Assembly: GCF_041734735.1 (NCBI RefSeq)
Contig: NC_134891.1
Coordinates: 14,621,578-14,685,577 of the forward strand
DNA: 64,000 bases
From: Babylonia areolata
Lineage: Eukaryota; Mollusca; Gastropoda; Neogastropoda; Buccinidae
Direction: 5' to 3'
The notes below the pieces were generated by a model, which ran no database searches, was not told where the DNA came from, and worked only from the letters and a program-made list of their open reading frames with translations. Below, in pieces: positions 1 to 11,652 of this stretch (position 1 is its first letter; every line of letters begins with the position of its first letter). The translations under genes were made by a program, and so were the position numbers.

Positions 1-114
1 AAACTGAACATTTTCAGATAAAATTTGTATTTGTCCCAGTCTGTTTAGTGAATTTGCAAGGAAATCTGCCTGTTATACAGTAGGTCTGACAAGACCAGCT
101 CCGTCAGTGTCCGC

Positions 115-247
115 CTAAATGTTCTGATCGTCTCTTCCGCGCCTCTGATTATGGTAATGAGGGGGTCCAGTGTAGCCATCAACTCCACAGTTCCAGCCAT
201 TCCGAGGTGGTGTGTATTGTTTTAGCAATTCAAATGAACGTTCTCTT
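115..247 (-). CDS. possible terminal exon of an unidentified host gene
   Basis: On the minus strand an acceptor-like site (atttcaaag) precedes an open stretch of about 43 codons ending in a stop at 115-117. The peptide begins RERSFELLKQYTPP and ends HYHNQRRGRDDQNI. It has no low-complexity bias and reads like real protein, with a proline/glycine-rich middle and a basic, charged end. I do not recognise the family. Only one exon is visible, because the gene would continue to higher coordinates into transposon-filled sequence, and no polyadenylation signal is obvious downstream. It could be a chance open frame. Confidence 0.3.
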
Positions 248-945
248 CTTTGAAATATATACATCACAGCAACATTAACCCAACACAAAAACATCAATCA
301 AATCAAACGATAAAGTTTCTCAACGGGTTTTTAATTTTTTTTTTATAAACATTTAACAAATTCACTCGCCAGTGCACACAAACACCGAGAGAGAGAGAGA
401 GACTGAGGAGAGGAGCCGAGCAAGGATGGGAAAAAAGATAAGGGGATGGAGGAAGGAACCACAAAGTCCTTCAAATAATATTTACACATCACACACACAC
501 ATACACACACATGCGCGCGCGCGCACACACATACACAAACATACACGTTATCAGATTTTTAACAGTACCAACTGCAGATGACATTTATCACTCGATGGTA
601 AGCAAAAATGCTAATTTGTCAAATCAAAGTATGGATAGCAAAGACGTTTAAAAGATCGTACATTTTAGTTATAGCACTGGGGTATTTATTCCAGATTTTA
701 TCTTTTTTTGAGAGCATTGGTACCGCATCATTTCATAAGTCTACATTGCATTTACTGATAATATGAAGTCAACCACTATATAAGTATTTTTTTCACCAAA
801 CAAAACCAGTTCTTTGGAAACCCATAAACGCCTGAACTTTATTTTTGGGGATTGCATGGTTATTATTGATGGAAATAATGTCAGAAATGAAGATTGATTG
901 CCTATTTTAAAAATATTTGAAGTTTTTTGTTTTGTTTTGAAGTGA
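248..945. other. non-coding stretch with short microsatellites
   Basis: A GA run lies at about 387-402 and a mixed CA/CG/TA run at about 484-540. The rest is AT-rich and I see no gene or recognised repeat in it. Confidence 0.5.
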
Positions 946-3081
946 TTAAGTATTGACCCCATATGGGGACGCTAGACACGAGAGGGTACAGGTTTTTGTG
1001 TCATACTACCAAAGGGATTGAGCATATAACCTGTAGAAAACAACAGTTCAATGAACCATAATTATATTCAGCTCAAAATGATTGTGGCATCTTAACACTT
1101 CAGTTTCAGTTTCTCAAAGAGGCGTCACTGCGTTCAGACAAATCCATTTTCGCTACACCACCGTTTGTCAGGCCTTGAGCGCATATACGTATGCATATAT
1201 TTGTGTATCTATCCGAGCGGATTTCGTCTGTATAATTTTCCCAGAGGACAACACATGTTGCCATGTTTTATTTTTTGTGCTTTTTGTTTGTTTTTTGTTG
1301 TATTTTCTGTCACGTGTCACATGTGCGTGCTGCACACGGGACATCATCCGAATGAGAAGACGCTCAGTTTGATTTTCCAGCCTAAGTCAGGAGAAAGGGC
1401 GATACAAGGGCATTTTGTCAATGTTCCATGGATACAAAGTTATCAAATTTGTGAAATAACAAATAACAGGTTCATGAATGTCTGTTGTCAGTTTTTTTCT
1501 GTCTTTGGTTTCCAATTTCCGGTTATAAATTTCGGGTTTGCTATTCAAGGTGATCATTTTGTGTGGAAATAAACCAACGCCACACTTGCGGCACTTCTTT
1601 CTCTCACAATCTGCACACTGTTCGTGGTTCTGCACATACTCCATGAGGTGATCCCTGTCATCCAGTGGAACTCCTGGTGGAGTTCTTCGGTCTAGGTTGA
1701 CATTGTGACGTGACCCAGTAGACACCCCACTCGAGAAGATGGCCCACCACCACTTCTTGGACATGATGGCCACTCTGTAATGCTCTGGTTCTTGGCCTTC
1801 AAGTTGGTAACTGGAAATGGGTGGAGATGTTATTGGGTTCCGTTGCTGTTCTTGACCATTTTCTAGCTGTTTGGATGGGGTTCACACCCTTTTTGTTGGA
1901 GATCCCGTTCACCACACCATTGTCATTCCAGGAATCGCAGTGAGACCAGTGCTTGCATCTGAATGATAAAAAGCATGTTCCTCTTGTTATCTTCTGCGTC
2001 TGATGTGGTGGTTTCAGAGAGCAAATTTTCATAAGATTTGACCAAATGGTTTCATTACAATTTGTTTTGTTGAGAGTCCATAAGCTGCTTCATTTAGAGG
2101 CTGTGCATGCTGACTCCTAGCAATAGTTCTTCAGTCTGGATTGAGGCACCAGCAGAACCACCTGAAGGTCCTCCAATGTCTTTACCTGTCAGGATCCTAA
2201 GATGGCAGTTCAACAACGATGTAGGCCATTGAGAAAAGGCGTCGTCTTCCAGAATGCCAAGCATTTCGTTGACACTGAAATACCTGAAAAATAGTCAAAT
2301 AAATAAATGCATATTTACATACAAATACACGTATATACATGCACACACATACGTACGTACGTACATACATACATGTTTACGTACTCAATTATTTACTTAT
2401 ATAACCAGCACAAATGGATTTCAAAGAAAGATATTGAGTTGTGAAACAATACTCTGATCAGTATTTTTTGCGTAGACAATAAAAATTACCAACCTCTTTT
2501 ATTTGTCTCCTCCCCCCTTCCCCCTCTCACTTTTTGCTCTCCCAAACCATAGACTATTCATAAATGCACATTAAGTATCCTACATTGAAAACATGTTCAC
2601 AGTAAACAACTATTTTATGGATTTTAAAAACAAACGTAAGTATGAAATAATAATAAATAGTATGACTAATGCGAAAAGCATGTGCCCTCTCGTGCCTAGC
2701 GTCCCCATATAACGACGGCACTTTCTGCACATTCTGCAAGAAAACTTTGAGCGACAGCACCAAATCCTCAAAATATATTTTAGATTATGTTCCAAGCTTC
2801 ATTTTTTTTCTTCAGTAGCGTATATAAGATTGTTTTTAGTTCAAGGTGTAATCACTTACCTATTTTGGTTGGTCATTGTGGTGTGAAAACCGCCACGCGA
2901 TAACTGCAACTCGGCCATCTTGAAACAAAACTAAGCAAGGAATATTCTTTGGTGGCTTTTTATCAGATAAGTGTAATCACCCTCTACCACACTCATCTAA
3001 GCTCTACATGCCAACTTTGTAGAATAAAACCGTGAAAATGATAGTGTCCCCATATGAGGACGCTAGGCATAAATGGATTAA
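946..3081 (-). mobile_element. piggyBac-like DNA transposon, internally deleted
   Basis: TTAA, the piggyBac target, sits at both ends (946-949 and 3078-3081). Inside them both ends carry the inward-facing block CATATGGGGACRCTA, at about 959-974 and in reverse at about 3045-3063. A further copy of the end motif (GCCTAGCGTCCCCATAT) lies inside at about 2699-2715. The minus strand holds transposase remnants. About 2285-2090 has an N-terminal acidic-type stretch (SVNEMLGILEDDAFS). About 2032-1800 contains NKKGVNPIQTARKWSRT, the pattern near the end of the catalytic domain. About 1790-1560 has KKWWWAIF followed by a cysteine-rich end (CADCERKKCRKCG), the family's C-terminal zinc-binding region. 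The central catalytic part is missing, so this copy cannot move itself. A SINE is inserted at 1092-1395. Confidence 0.72.
1092..1395 (-). mobile_element. SINE family A, 5'-truncated copy inside the piggyBac element
   Basis: The stretch matches the full SINE copy at 7752-8148 over its body and 3' tail, including GTCACTGCGTTCAGACAAAT, GTCAGGCCTTGAG and the region around GTGTGCAGCA. The tRNA-like head is lost near 1400. Being younger than its piggyBac host, it helps order the insertions. Confidence 0.7.
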
Positions 3082-3198
3082 GTTTGTGATACACGTGCAA
3101 CTGTTTCGTCTTTCAATGATTCATCTGATCTCATCCAAAAGGACACTTACGTGTACACATGACCACATCAAATGATTTAGAGTCTGTTCACCGTTATT

Positions 3199-3502
3199 AC
3201 ACATATCATATTTAGCTGAAACCACTGTCCTGAACTAAAAACATGTTTGTAGAAAGACCTCAATGTAACAGCCTCAACTTAAACTATTTCTGCAGGCATT
3301 CCGCTGTTGTTTGATTACATTTTGCAACAACAACAACAACAAAATAACTTTCATTTTTTGTTGTTGTGACACATATAAATTCAGCAGAAACCACTGTCCT
3401 TAAGAACTAAAACATGTTTGTAGAAAGACCTCGATGTTACAGCCTCAGCTGAAATCATTTCAGCTGCCATTCCATTGTTTGGTTACATTTTGTAAAACTG
3501 TT
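3199..3502. repeat. two-copy direct duplication, 170-bp period
   Basis: Positions 3199-3329 and 3369-3502 are diverged copies sharing blocks such as AAACCACTGTCC, ACATGTTTGTAGAAAGACCT and GTTACAGCCTCA. Both end in a GATTACATTTTG-like block. The spacer is a CAA/TTG-rich run. No coding content is seen. Confidence 0.75.
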
Positions 3503-4061
3503 TTTCCATTTCGTTCTTTTTTTTAAAAGGAGGCGCTCAATTTCATTGCCCATGCAGCCAATGAATAAGTGCGTCTAAGTGTAATTATAATTGTAACTCT
3601 TATTTTCTTATCAGTTTATTCTGGAAATTGCTTTTGCACTCTATACCTCGCTACAACAGACGCATTATATTTTGAAAATTCTCGATAGCTTCAATGAAGC
3701 CATAGAACTGTAAAAAAAAAAAAAAAAAAAAAAAAAAAGTTCTTCCTCAAGTTTAGATATTCTGTTGAAACACACCGAAAGATAATGGAATGCCATTTCA
3801 TTCAGTAGATGATAAACCTAACCTGTTTGAAATCAATCCAGCAGGAACATTGTATGGTTAACAACCAAAATGTTTATGCTTTGAAAATAGTTTCGGCATT
3901 CACATCATGTACATTTTAGGCAGATATTTCAGTTATTGTCCTTTCACACGTTTCAAAATATCATGCCAGAATGCATTATGCACAGTATTCATCGATGTAT
4001 TCGCAAAATCTGTGACACGTGTTTTAAACTTATCCGTGTCTAGGTATACACACAAGACAAG
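3503..4061. other. non-coding stretch with a 27-base poly(A) run
   Basis: A pure A run at 3712-3738 could be the tail of a retrotransposed sequence, but nothing recognisable lies immediately upstream. The remainder is AT-rich without coding signal. Confidence 0.45.
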
Positions 4062-4416
4062 TAGGGTAGGTATGCCTCATTGCGAACGGTCCAGTCGAAG
4101 TGACCAGCTCAACGATTGTACTGTAACGATAACAGCTTGTAAGAGAGTCAAACGTAGATCTTTTTTGAAGGCTTTCTCCGACTAACCGCACAGGGAAAAG
4201 TTCGTCTGCTCATTCTTTTCAACGTTTTGTCGACATTTGAAATAGCAGGGGTGCCTGAGGGTAAATGCGAACGGGCAAGTCTGGTTGCGAACGATGGCTT
4301 TGGGTACATGTATTGATGTAGACAATTGAAACAGAAGCAGGTCTTTAATTCATTAGTCATAACATATTATTGTATTGTTGGTTTTGATCACACATGCACA
4401 CAAACAGACATTTAAA

Positions 4417-4459
<43 letters not shown>

Positions 4460-4889
4460 GAGAGTGCTCAGTAACTGTGCAGCATCGTTCGCAAGTAGAC
4501 CCACGTCAAAATATCATATTGTCAAATTGCAAACGATACTGTTTCGCAGATTCCTGTCAAAACTGACGTTCTGATCTGTCACCAATATGCCTTCTTAAAT
4601 TCTCCCAGCACTGGTAATGCGCATTCAACATATCCGATCAAATAAGTTATTTTAAACTGTTACAAAGTTCAAGTCCTACTACTTGCTTCCCTTGATTTTA
4701 GGATTTTGAGAGAACGTTTATAACTTGGTCGGCAGTGGTGCGCGAAGAGAAGAAAGAGTGCGGATATAGCCAGAAATAGCGGATGTTTGACTGGTTCTTT
4801 GAAATGGGTATTAGAAAAAGGTCAAAGCAGACGTTAAATTGTGGAATGCAGCCGTTAAGAACGCTTCGCATTTACCCATACCTACCTTA
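4062..4889. mobile_element. non-autonomous TIR element with subterminal GCGAACG repeats
   Basis: The left end TAGGGTAGGTATG (4062) and the right end, read in reverse as TAAGGTAGGTATG (about 4877-4889), form imperfect inverted termini. The match continues past a short gap into TGCGAA. Inside, the word RTGCGAACG or a close variant recurs near 4081, 4265 and 4285. It recurs in the opposite orientation near 4484 and 4860, and as GCAAACG near 4530. Such subterminal repeats are typical transposase-binding sites of cut-and-paste elements. No transposase is encoded. The superfamily is not settled; a TA target is possible. Confidence 0.55.
4419..4458. repeat. (CA)20 microsatellite
   Basis: Uninterrupted CA dinucleotides inside the small TIR element. 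Confidence 0.95.
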
Positions 4890-5404
4890 TTTACAAACGA
4901 GAGTCGAAATTGGTAGACAGTGTTATCGAACAGATGAGTTTCACACTTGACAGAAATGATTTATGTTTGACGTTTTAGTCTACCTTTTGAACATGGTTGA
5001 CGTACACATTTCAAAAATCAATTTTACTCTGTCTGCCAATCCACAAGAATCTGAAGAACATTGTCAAATTCTTTCGAAAAAAGCATCGTCAGTGTCTAGG
5101 ACACCAATTAAGTATCATTAACTTTGACCTAGATAAAGGGTTTTTAAAACAGTAATTTTTTTTTATGCAGCAGACGCTCACTTCCAATACCTGACAGGGT
5201 TTTTAAAAAAAAATTTTTATTTCAGCTATTTTGCATTCATAGATTGAATGTAGAATTATATTTACATATGTTACTAAAATGATTCCAGGGTATGGAAAAC
5301 TGCCTGGGTCCCAACACAAATTCTGGTCACCCAGGTAATGTGTATGACACCTGTTTTGCCTATAATCCATGCTACTTGATTTTTTTTTCTTTGCTGCCCC
5401 AACA
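4890..5404. other. no feature recognised
   Basis: AT-rich, with short poly-T and poly-A runs near 5150 and 5205. No open frame or repeat end that I can support. Confidence 0.4.
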
Positions 5405-5855
5405 TCTGCACCGTTTCAGTGGCATTACTCCCACGCCGCTCATTTAGAATCCCCCATACACGGCCACACCCGGGTTCGTCCATCGCAGTTCCAGCGTCGG
5501 CAGTCCACAGGGAACCATTGATGTTAGGTCGCCAGGAGGCCACACACCAGAGGAGACCCTGCACTGCTGCTGAGTCACTTCGGTGGTGTTCAGTGGTGCC
5601 TGTTCTGTTTTAACGTACTTAGGACACCACCTACTAAGCCCCCTACTAACGACAATAATGGCTTAGTCGCGGAGCCAGACTGAGGGAGCGTCCCTCCCAG
5701 AGTGGAGACCGCCACCACGCCCCTCAAACAACAGCCCCCCATGAATCTGCCGACACTGACGACATTGACAGGACTCACCCCAAGCACGAAGTGGAGGGGT
5801 ATCGGAACTGAGGTCACCATGAGAGCAGGGCATGAAAGGCCACAGACAGGCTACT
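5405..5855 (+). repeat. dispersed repeat R1, copy 1
   Basis: This roughly 450-bp GC-rich block matches 62165-62606 in inverted orientation from end to end. Shared words include GCAGGGTCTCCTCTGGTGTG (in reverse), GTGGAGACCGCCACCACGCC and CATGAGAGCAGGGCATGAAA. It has no plausible long coding frame and no tRNA-like head. It may be part of a longer LINE untranslated region or an independent non-autonomous element. Confidence 0.6.
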
Positions 5856-5929
5856 TGAATTTTGTAATAATTTACTTTCAGGCCATAAAAAAACAAAACA
5901 AAACAAAAACCAGTAAGAATTCTGACAGT

Positions 5930-6270
5930 TTAAACAAAGGATTCCTCACTTCCATCTAGGTACAGAGCTGTGTCATCAGCAAATGATGGATACCTTTTAT
6001 TTTTCTCATTTTCATGCAACATGTCTGATATCTCCGCATACAGCAAATACAAGCAAAGAGATGGTGGATTTCCCTGGCTTACACCGTGATGAATAGTGAA
6101 CAATTATGAATGCTTTCAATCAACAGCAATAGATGCGAATATGCAACTTCATGTCATCAAATTTCAAGGCCAAATTGTTTTACTCAAAACTTTAAAAGAA
6201 AACAACACTTCTATGAAATAATGTCAAATGCGTTCTCAAAATCTACCAATAACATGAGATCAGGTTTTTT
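5930..6270 (-). pseudogene. LINE reverse transcriptase fragment (L1-like)
   Basis: Read on the minus strand, broken frames carry two polymerase landmarks in the right order: LLVDFENAFD (palm motif A, near 6220-6250) and FADDTALYLDGSE (motif C, near 5950-5985). Between them lies a GNPPSLCLYLLYAEI stretch corresponding to the conserved QG-x-PLSPYLF region. The spacing between motifs A and B is shortened, and stops and frame changes are present. This is an old scrap of an L1-type LINE, oriented opposite to the L1/Tx1-like element that starts at 7030. Confidence 0.5.
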
Positions 6271-7029
6271 TCCTTTCATAATCATACACACGCATTATGT
6301 ATTATTACATTTCCATGCATGAAGAAGCGTACTACAGTAAAATTATAATTCAGAGATGAGATTAACAGTTACCCGTGTTGTCTTCCTCAACAATCCATCC
6401 CCCTATCTGGGTCTTATGCCGAACTGTCACAAGGGTAGGTTCGGAAGAAGTGATATTTGGCAGTGTTGCTGGGAATGGCATTTTGCGGAACTTTCACTCA
6501 GTAATGGAACTTGATGTTTGCAAAGTATAATATTTTTTCCGGTTTGTCTCACATAATTGGCCTATACTTTACTGGACTAAGAATTGAAACCTACAGAAAT
6601 GATGTGAAACTTATGTGTGAGAATGGAGATGAGTGCAGAAAGATGAACAGACGAACACACATGCAGACAGATTTGATGGAATAATTGTCTTTTCAAATGT
6701 ACATCAATAATCTGCATTGCAACAGGTGCTGGCTGAGTACAGACGCAGTGTGGTGGGTGATCACGCCGGTCATATTTTTTGTAGGGGTGAGCATTCTTCC
6801 ATTGGCATGCGGGCGTGTTTTTTTTAAATTTCTATTTTATTTATTTATTTTTTGCATATAACAAAATGCACTCTGCCCTTCCACCAGATGGACTTCGTCG
6901 TTTTCTGGACTTGTACACTGTAAAGATCCTGCCCGGCGAACTGAGTTGTAGCTGTGTTTTTAACCATTATCGATTGTATTGTATTGTTTTATATTGCATG
7001 ACAATAAATGTTTCTGCTTTCAATAATAA
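6271..7029. other. no gene; AT-rich spacer
   Basis: Nothing codes convincingly. An AATAAA word near 7000 follows a run of TGTATTG-type sequence and may be the 3' end of an old retroelement, but I cannot name it. Confidence 0.35.
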
Positions 7030-7751
7030 TTTTTAGTTCAAAAGTTAAACGGGTTTTAAAAGGAAATAACGGAATTTATATTATTGAAACTGGAAGTATA
7101 TATTTTCTCTTAGTTTATGTGAATGGCCCAAACAAGGATGACCCAGTGTTTTATATGTCTTTAAAACAAAAAGTCATGGATTTCAATATTGATAATGTAA
7201 TGAGGGCAGAAGACTTTAATTTGGTTCTTGATCCAACTAGAGACTATTGCAAGTACAAGCACAATAATAATCCTAAAGATAGAGAAGTACTTGAGAACAT
7301 GATTCTTGATTTAGAACTTAATGACATACGTCCAGATTTGAATCCAGGTTGTCAAGGGTACACACGGAAAAGAAGTAACCCGTTTCAACAGTCTAGACTA
7401 GTTTTCTTTCTCATTTCAGATCCAGATATTACTTATATTGAAGATGCAGATATTGAATGTGGTTATAGAACAGATCATTCTCTTATTCTCCTAAAGTTGC
7501 GCTCAGGCGAAATAGTGAAACGACGGATATACATTTTGGAAATTAATTACGTCATCATTAACAGACAAAACTTACCTTGAAGAAATTAACGAAGAAATTA
7601 AATAAGTTAAAGAAAATTATGGATTAAGTCATGCCAGAATTACTGTTGACACCGTTCCCTTGTTTGATTTGCAGCACTCGTCTCTGACGATATGTTTTTG
7701 GATTTTTAGTTAATGAAGATAAGATCAAAAACAGTATCTCATGCTGCTACT

Positions 7752-8148
7752 TCAGTTTCAGTTTCAGAGGCGTCACTGCGTTCAGACAAATCCATATACG
7801 CTGCACCACATCTGCTAGGCAGATGCCTGACCAGCAGCATAATCCAACGTGCTTAGTCAGGCCTTGAGTGCATGTTTTATGTTTGTGTACCTATCAGAGT
7901 GGATTCCGTCTTCAGAATTTTGCCAGATGACGACACTCGTTGCCAAAGGTTCTTTTTCAGTGCGCCAAGCGCGTGCTGCACACAGGACCTCGGTTCATCA
8001 CCTCATCTAAATGACTAGACGCTCAGTTTGAATTTTCCAGTCAAACCTGGGAGAAAGGGCAAGAGCGGGATTCGAACCCACACCCTCACGGACTCTCTAT
8101 ATTGGCAGCTGAGCATCTTAACCATTCTGCCACTTTCTTCCCAAATTC
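7752..8148 (-). mobile_element. SINE family A, full-length copy with tRNA-like head
   Basis: On the minus strand the head starts near 8148 with TGGCAGAATGGTTAAGATGC (box A type) and GGGTTCGAATCCC (box B, near 8070). The core follows with CCGAGGTCCTGTGTGCAGCA and GGCAAAATTCTGAAGAC. The 3' tail ends GTCTGAACGCAGTGACGCC near 7765. RNA polymerase III would use boxes A and B; this is inferred from the motif match. It is inserted in the L1/Tx1-like element. Other copies are at 1092-1395 and 51563-51682. Confidence 0.8.
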
Positions 8149-8153
8149 ACAGC

Positions 8154-8156
<3 letters not shown>

Positions 8157-8219
<63 letters not shown>
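8157..8219. repeat. (CA)n microsatellite
   Basis: About 31 uninterrupted CA units directly beside the head of the neighbouring SINE. Confidence 0.95.
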
Positions 8220-8220
<1 letters not shown>

Positions 8221-8741
8221 ACAGTGTGTATGCAGCTATGAAAAAGAAGAAAACAAATGAAGAAGAGGAGAGAGTAGGGAAAAATATTCAGATACTTAAG
8301 CAAACGATCATACAGAAGAAGATTTGGAGCAAATAAAATTTTAATAAGAACAACTAAGAATCATCAGAGATAAGAGAATTGATGGGATATTATTAAGGTC
8401 AAGAGCCAGATGGATATATGAGGGTGATAAAATAACGAAATATTTTGCAATTTAGAAAAGTGACATTTCTGAGTAAAAATATGGCAAAGCTCTTTGATAA
8501 GGATGATAATATATTAAGCAAACAAGAACGTATTCTGCAAAACATTTTTATGAATTTTTATGAGGAATCAAATGTCGAGGACAGTGAGATAGATGACCTG
8601 GTAAAGGATACACCCAAACTTAAACATTAATGAAGCAAATGAACTAGAAGGCAAGATTACATAGAAGAAGTAGGTCATGCACAGAGAAATATGAAAAACA
8701 ACATGAGCCCAGGAACAGATCGATTTGGGCAGAATTTTTTT

Positions 8742-8973
8742 TTAACTCACTCAGTACGGCCAGTCCTCTCTTCTCCTCTACACAGACTCCTCGGATGTCC
8801 AGTGGGTGTCTCAATGATCCAACCTTTAGCCTCCGTCGTCAGAATTGTGGTATTCTTTGTCAACATTCACCTCTTCAGTGTAAGAGCCTTCCGCTTGTAA
8901 TCTTTTGATGGTGGTAATTGGGGAGAAACGCTGTTAACGTCGTTTCTTTCGCCGTTCGTATGGAGAGAGTTAA
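8742..8973. mobile_element. TTAA-flanked MITE, copy 1
   Basis: TTAA at both ends, with imperfect inverted termini: TTAACTCACTCAGTACGG on the left and TTAACTCTCTCCATACGA read inward from the right. The 232-bp body has no coding capacity. A second copy in the opposite orientation is at 11653-11883. TTAA duplication and short TIRs suggest mobilisation by a piggyBac-type transposase. It splits the L1/Tx1-like reading frame directly after the GTDRFG codons. Confidence 0.72.
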
Positions 8974-9221
8974 TGCTTTTGGGGGGAAATAGGGCCGTTT
9001 GTTGTTCGGGAACTAAACGCTTGTTTTGTAAAAGGGGAAATGTCTTGTGAACGAAAACAAGGAATAATAACATGCATACCGGAAGGAGACAGAGACAGAC
9101 GTTTTATAAAGCACTGGAGTCCTGTATCACTTCTGAATGTAAAATTGGATCATCCTGCATAGCAAATCGTCTGAAGACTGTGCTGCCAAAACTTATTAAC
9201 GAGGATCAGACAGGTTTCATG

Positions 9222-11450
9222 TGGCTCCACAGAGTGATAATATCAGCATGGAGGAACCTGAAGATCAGCGACCAGTGGATGATAGCTGATGGCCTGTACA
9301 TCCCGAAAGAGCAGACTTCAAGTACCGTCAGCCAGTTCAGACCAAAATAGCTGCTGAATGTCGAAGGAAAAATCTTCTCTGTCATGGCTGCAAGACTGAC
9401 AAAATACCTCACAGAAAATGAGTACCTGGATGTGTCAGTCCAGAAAGGCGGCATCCCAGGAGTTCCTGGTTGTGTAGAACATGCCACAATGATATGGGAA
9501 TGCAATCCAAAGAGCAAAGGCAGAGGAAAAGGATCTAGACGTGGTATGGCTGGGTCTGACAAATGCGTACGGGTCAGTTCCTCATGAGATGATCCAACTA
9601 GCTCTCGAGATGCACCATGTACCAACGAACATCAGGGAAATGCTGAAGAAGTATTTTCATGGCTTCTGAATACGGTTTACCACCAAGGAATACATGACAG
9701 ATTGGATCAGTCTGGAAGTGGGCATTGCCATGGGCTGTGCAATTTCTCCAGTCCTGTTCGTGCTGGCAATGGAAGTGATCTTGAAGGCTCAGTGAAGGGC
9801 ACGGATCGAGCCGACCTCGGCAACGGATACCAGACACCACCTTTGAAAGCCTTCATGGATGATGATGCAACAGTCCTTTCAACAAAAGAGGATTACACTC
9901 ATGAAATATTGAAGCGTTGGACGAGCTAGTTGCCTCAGACAGAATGAACTTCAAACCAAAGAAATCATGGAGCCTCTCAGTGCGTAAAGGAAAGGTAGCT
10001 GAAACGGTCACATTCACTGTAGCCAACCGAATCATTCCAACGGTGTCGGATGAACCAGTCAAGAGCCTTGGAAGATGGTATAATGAGTCCCTGAAAGATA
10101 CAAAAAGACGAAAGGAAACCAAGCAAACAGCAGAAGGCCTGCATATCATAGACCAGTGTGGCCTTCCTGGCAAATACAAAGTGTGGTGCCCACAGTCTAT
10201 GCTGATACCAAAGCTCCTGTGGCCCTCCCTGATATAAATCAGCTGTAGCACAGTCGAGTTGATTGAGGCAGAGATCAACAAGTACACGCAAATGGCTTGG
10301 TGTCCCACCTTTTCTCACTGACGTGGCACTCAACTGTTGCCAAGCAAAGCTGAAGCCACCTGAAATCCCTTGTTGAAGAATACAAGGTAGGGAAGGCAAG
10401 ACTTCTCAGCATACTCGAAGATTCAGGAGACAGTATTGTGAGATCCAACCAACTCAAGCTGAAGACTGGTAGAAAATGGAATATCAGGGAGGCAATCAGT
10501 GCAGCGAAAGAAAGTCTGAAGACAAGGGAAATGATAAGACACACCCAAACCAACAGACAGGGCCTGGGATCGACAAAGATGGAATGGTGGTCCAAGACAA
10601 AGGGAAAGCAAAAAGACATGATCATACAAGAGACCAAGAAGGAAGAGGGTGATAAGAGTCCAAAGGGTAGTCCAGCAAGGTCAGCAGGGGCAGTGGACAA
10701 CATGGTCAAATGCACACCAAATGGTTAGCTGGAGCGACAAGTGGAACAAGGCCCCTCTGAGGATCAGCTTCATCCTCAGAGCTGTGTACGACCTTCTTCC
10801 TTCGAATACAAACTTGGTGAAATGGGGAAAGCAGAGGACCCTGCGTGCCTACTCTGCCATGGCAAACAAAACAGTGGAACATGTCCTCAGCTCATGCAAA
10901 GCGGTTTTTAGCCAAGGACGGAACACATGGAGGCACAACCAAGAGCTAAAAGGAATTGCACACGCGGTGAGCACTGTCCAATGAGCACACACACCACCAG
11001 ACGTTCCAGTAGAGTTCCTCTCTCCAGTAGGCAATGAAGTCTGGCCAGCAACAGCTGTAACATCCAAAGCATGGAAACGTGGGCTGCTGGATGGCGCCGA
11101 AGATTGAGAGTGCACAGTTAACCAACCAGAGGGGAAGAAACACCCGGAAATTATCAGCAAGAGCGGCATGAGACCTGACATAGTACTCCACTCCAAGGCA
11201 ACGAAGCAAGCGATTCTGATTGAGTACACTGTGCCATACGAAAGTATAATGGAGGAAGCCCACATCTACAACACCAAGAAGTAAGCTAGTCTCACCGTAG
11301 AGATCGATGCAAGAGGGTTTGTGAGCGCATCTGCCCACAGCCTCATGAAACAGCTGTCGATTTTTGGCAGAGAAAGGACAAGGGCTTTCAAGGCAATGGC
11401 AGAAACAGCAGAAAAGAGTTCCAGCTGGATCAGGTCGAGGAGGAATTAGG
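9222..11450 (+). mobile_element. decayed LINE with a restriction-like endonuclease C-terminus
   Basis: The left part carries RT signatures: SLLNVEGKIFFSVMAARL, then VQKGGIPGVPGCVEH (about 9430-9485), VVWLDLTNAYGSVPHEM (palm A, about 9540-9590), VGIAMGCAISPVLFVLAMEV (motif B region, about 9718-9778), and KAFMDDDATVL, with an MDDD in place of the YxDD box (about 9850). Further right are KSLGRWYNESLKDT (about 10050), KWLGVPPFLTDVALN (about 10290) and IRDPCVPTLP-type cysteine text. The end reads RPDIVLHSKATKQ, then EYTVPYES (about 11175-11240), matching the PD-(D/E)xK-like core of restriction-like endonucleases used by R2/NeSL/Hero-type LINEs. No APE endonuclease precedes the RT. Many stops and frame changes are present, and the 5' end is probably truncated. 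It sits inside the L1/Tx1-like element in the same orientation. Confidence 0.68.
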
Positions 11451-11473
11451 ATTGAATTTCCTTTCTCAAACTA

Positions 11474-11645
11474 GGCGTACAATGGCTCAGTGGTTAAAAC
11501 GTCTGCCAGAAAGGTTACTCAGTCCTAAAGTGGCAACCACCCTGGAGGCGTGGGTTCGGACCTGCTGAGGACCAGGGAAAAAAAGGCGGCAATACAAGGG
11601 CATCCAGGAGTCATGACCTGGGTGCGGCCCGGCCCCCTCAGAATG
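11474..11645 (+). mobile_element. tRNA-headed SINE fragment
   Basis: AATGGCTCAGTGGTTAAAAC (box A type, about 11477) and GTGGGTTCGGACC (box B type, about 11552) lie about 70 bp apart, which is tRNA-like spacing. A short body follows before the MITE at 11653. It does not match family A closely and may be another head type. Confidence 0.5.
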
Positions 11646-11652
11646 TAAGGAG

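Noticed and set aside
343-581. Overlapping frames on both strands
   Set aside because: They are translations of GA and CA/CG microsatellites.
3712-3738. Poly(A) run as a processed pseudogene tail
   Set aside because: No upstream coding or retroelement sequence could be recognised, so only the run itself is reported.
8060-8148. tRNA-like sequence with A and B boxes (also at 11474, 25085, 54609, 61380-61446 and 61785)
   Set aside because: Each is followed by a repeated SINE body, and none folds into a convincing cloverleaf with a matched acceptor stem by eye. They are SINE heads, not tRNA genes.
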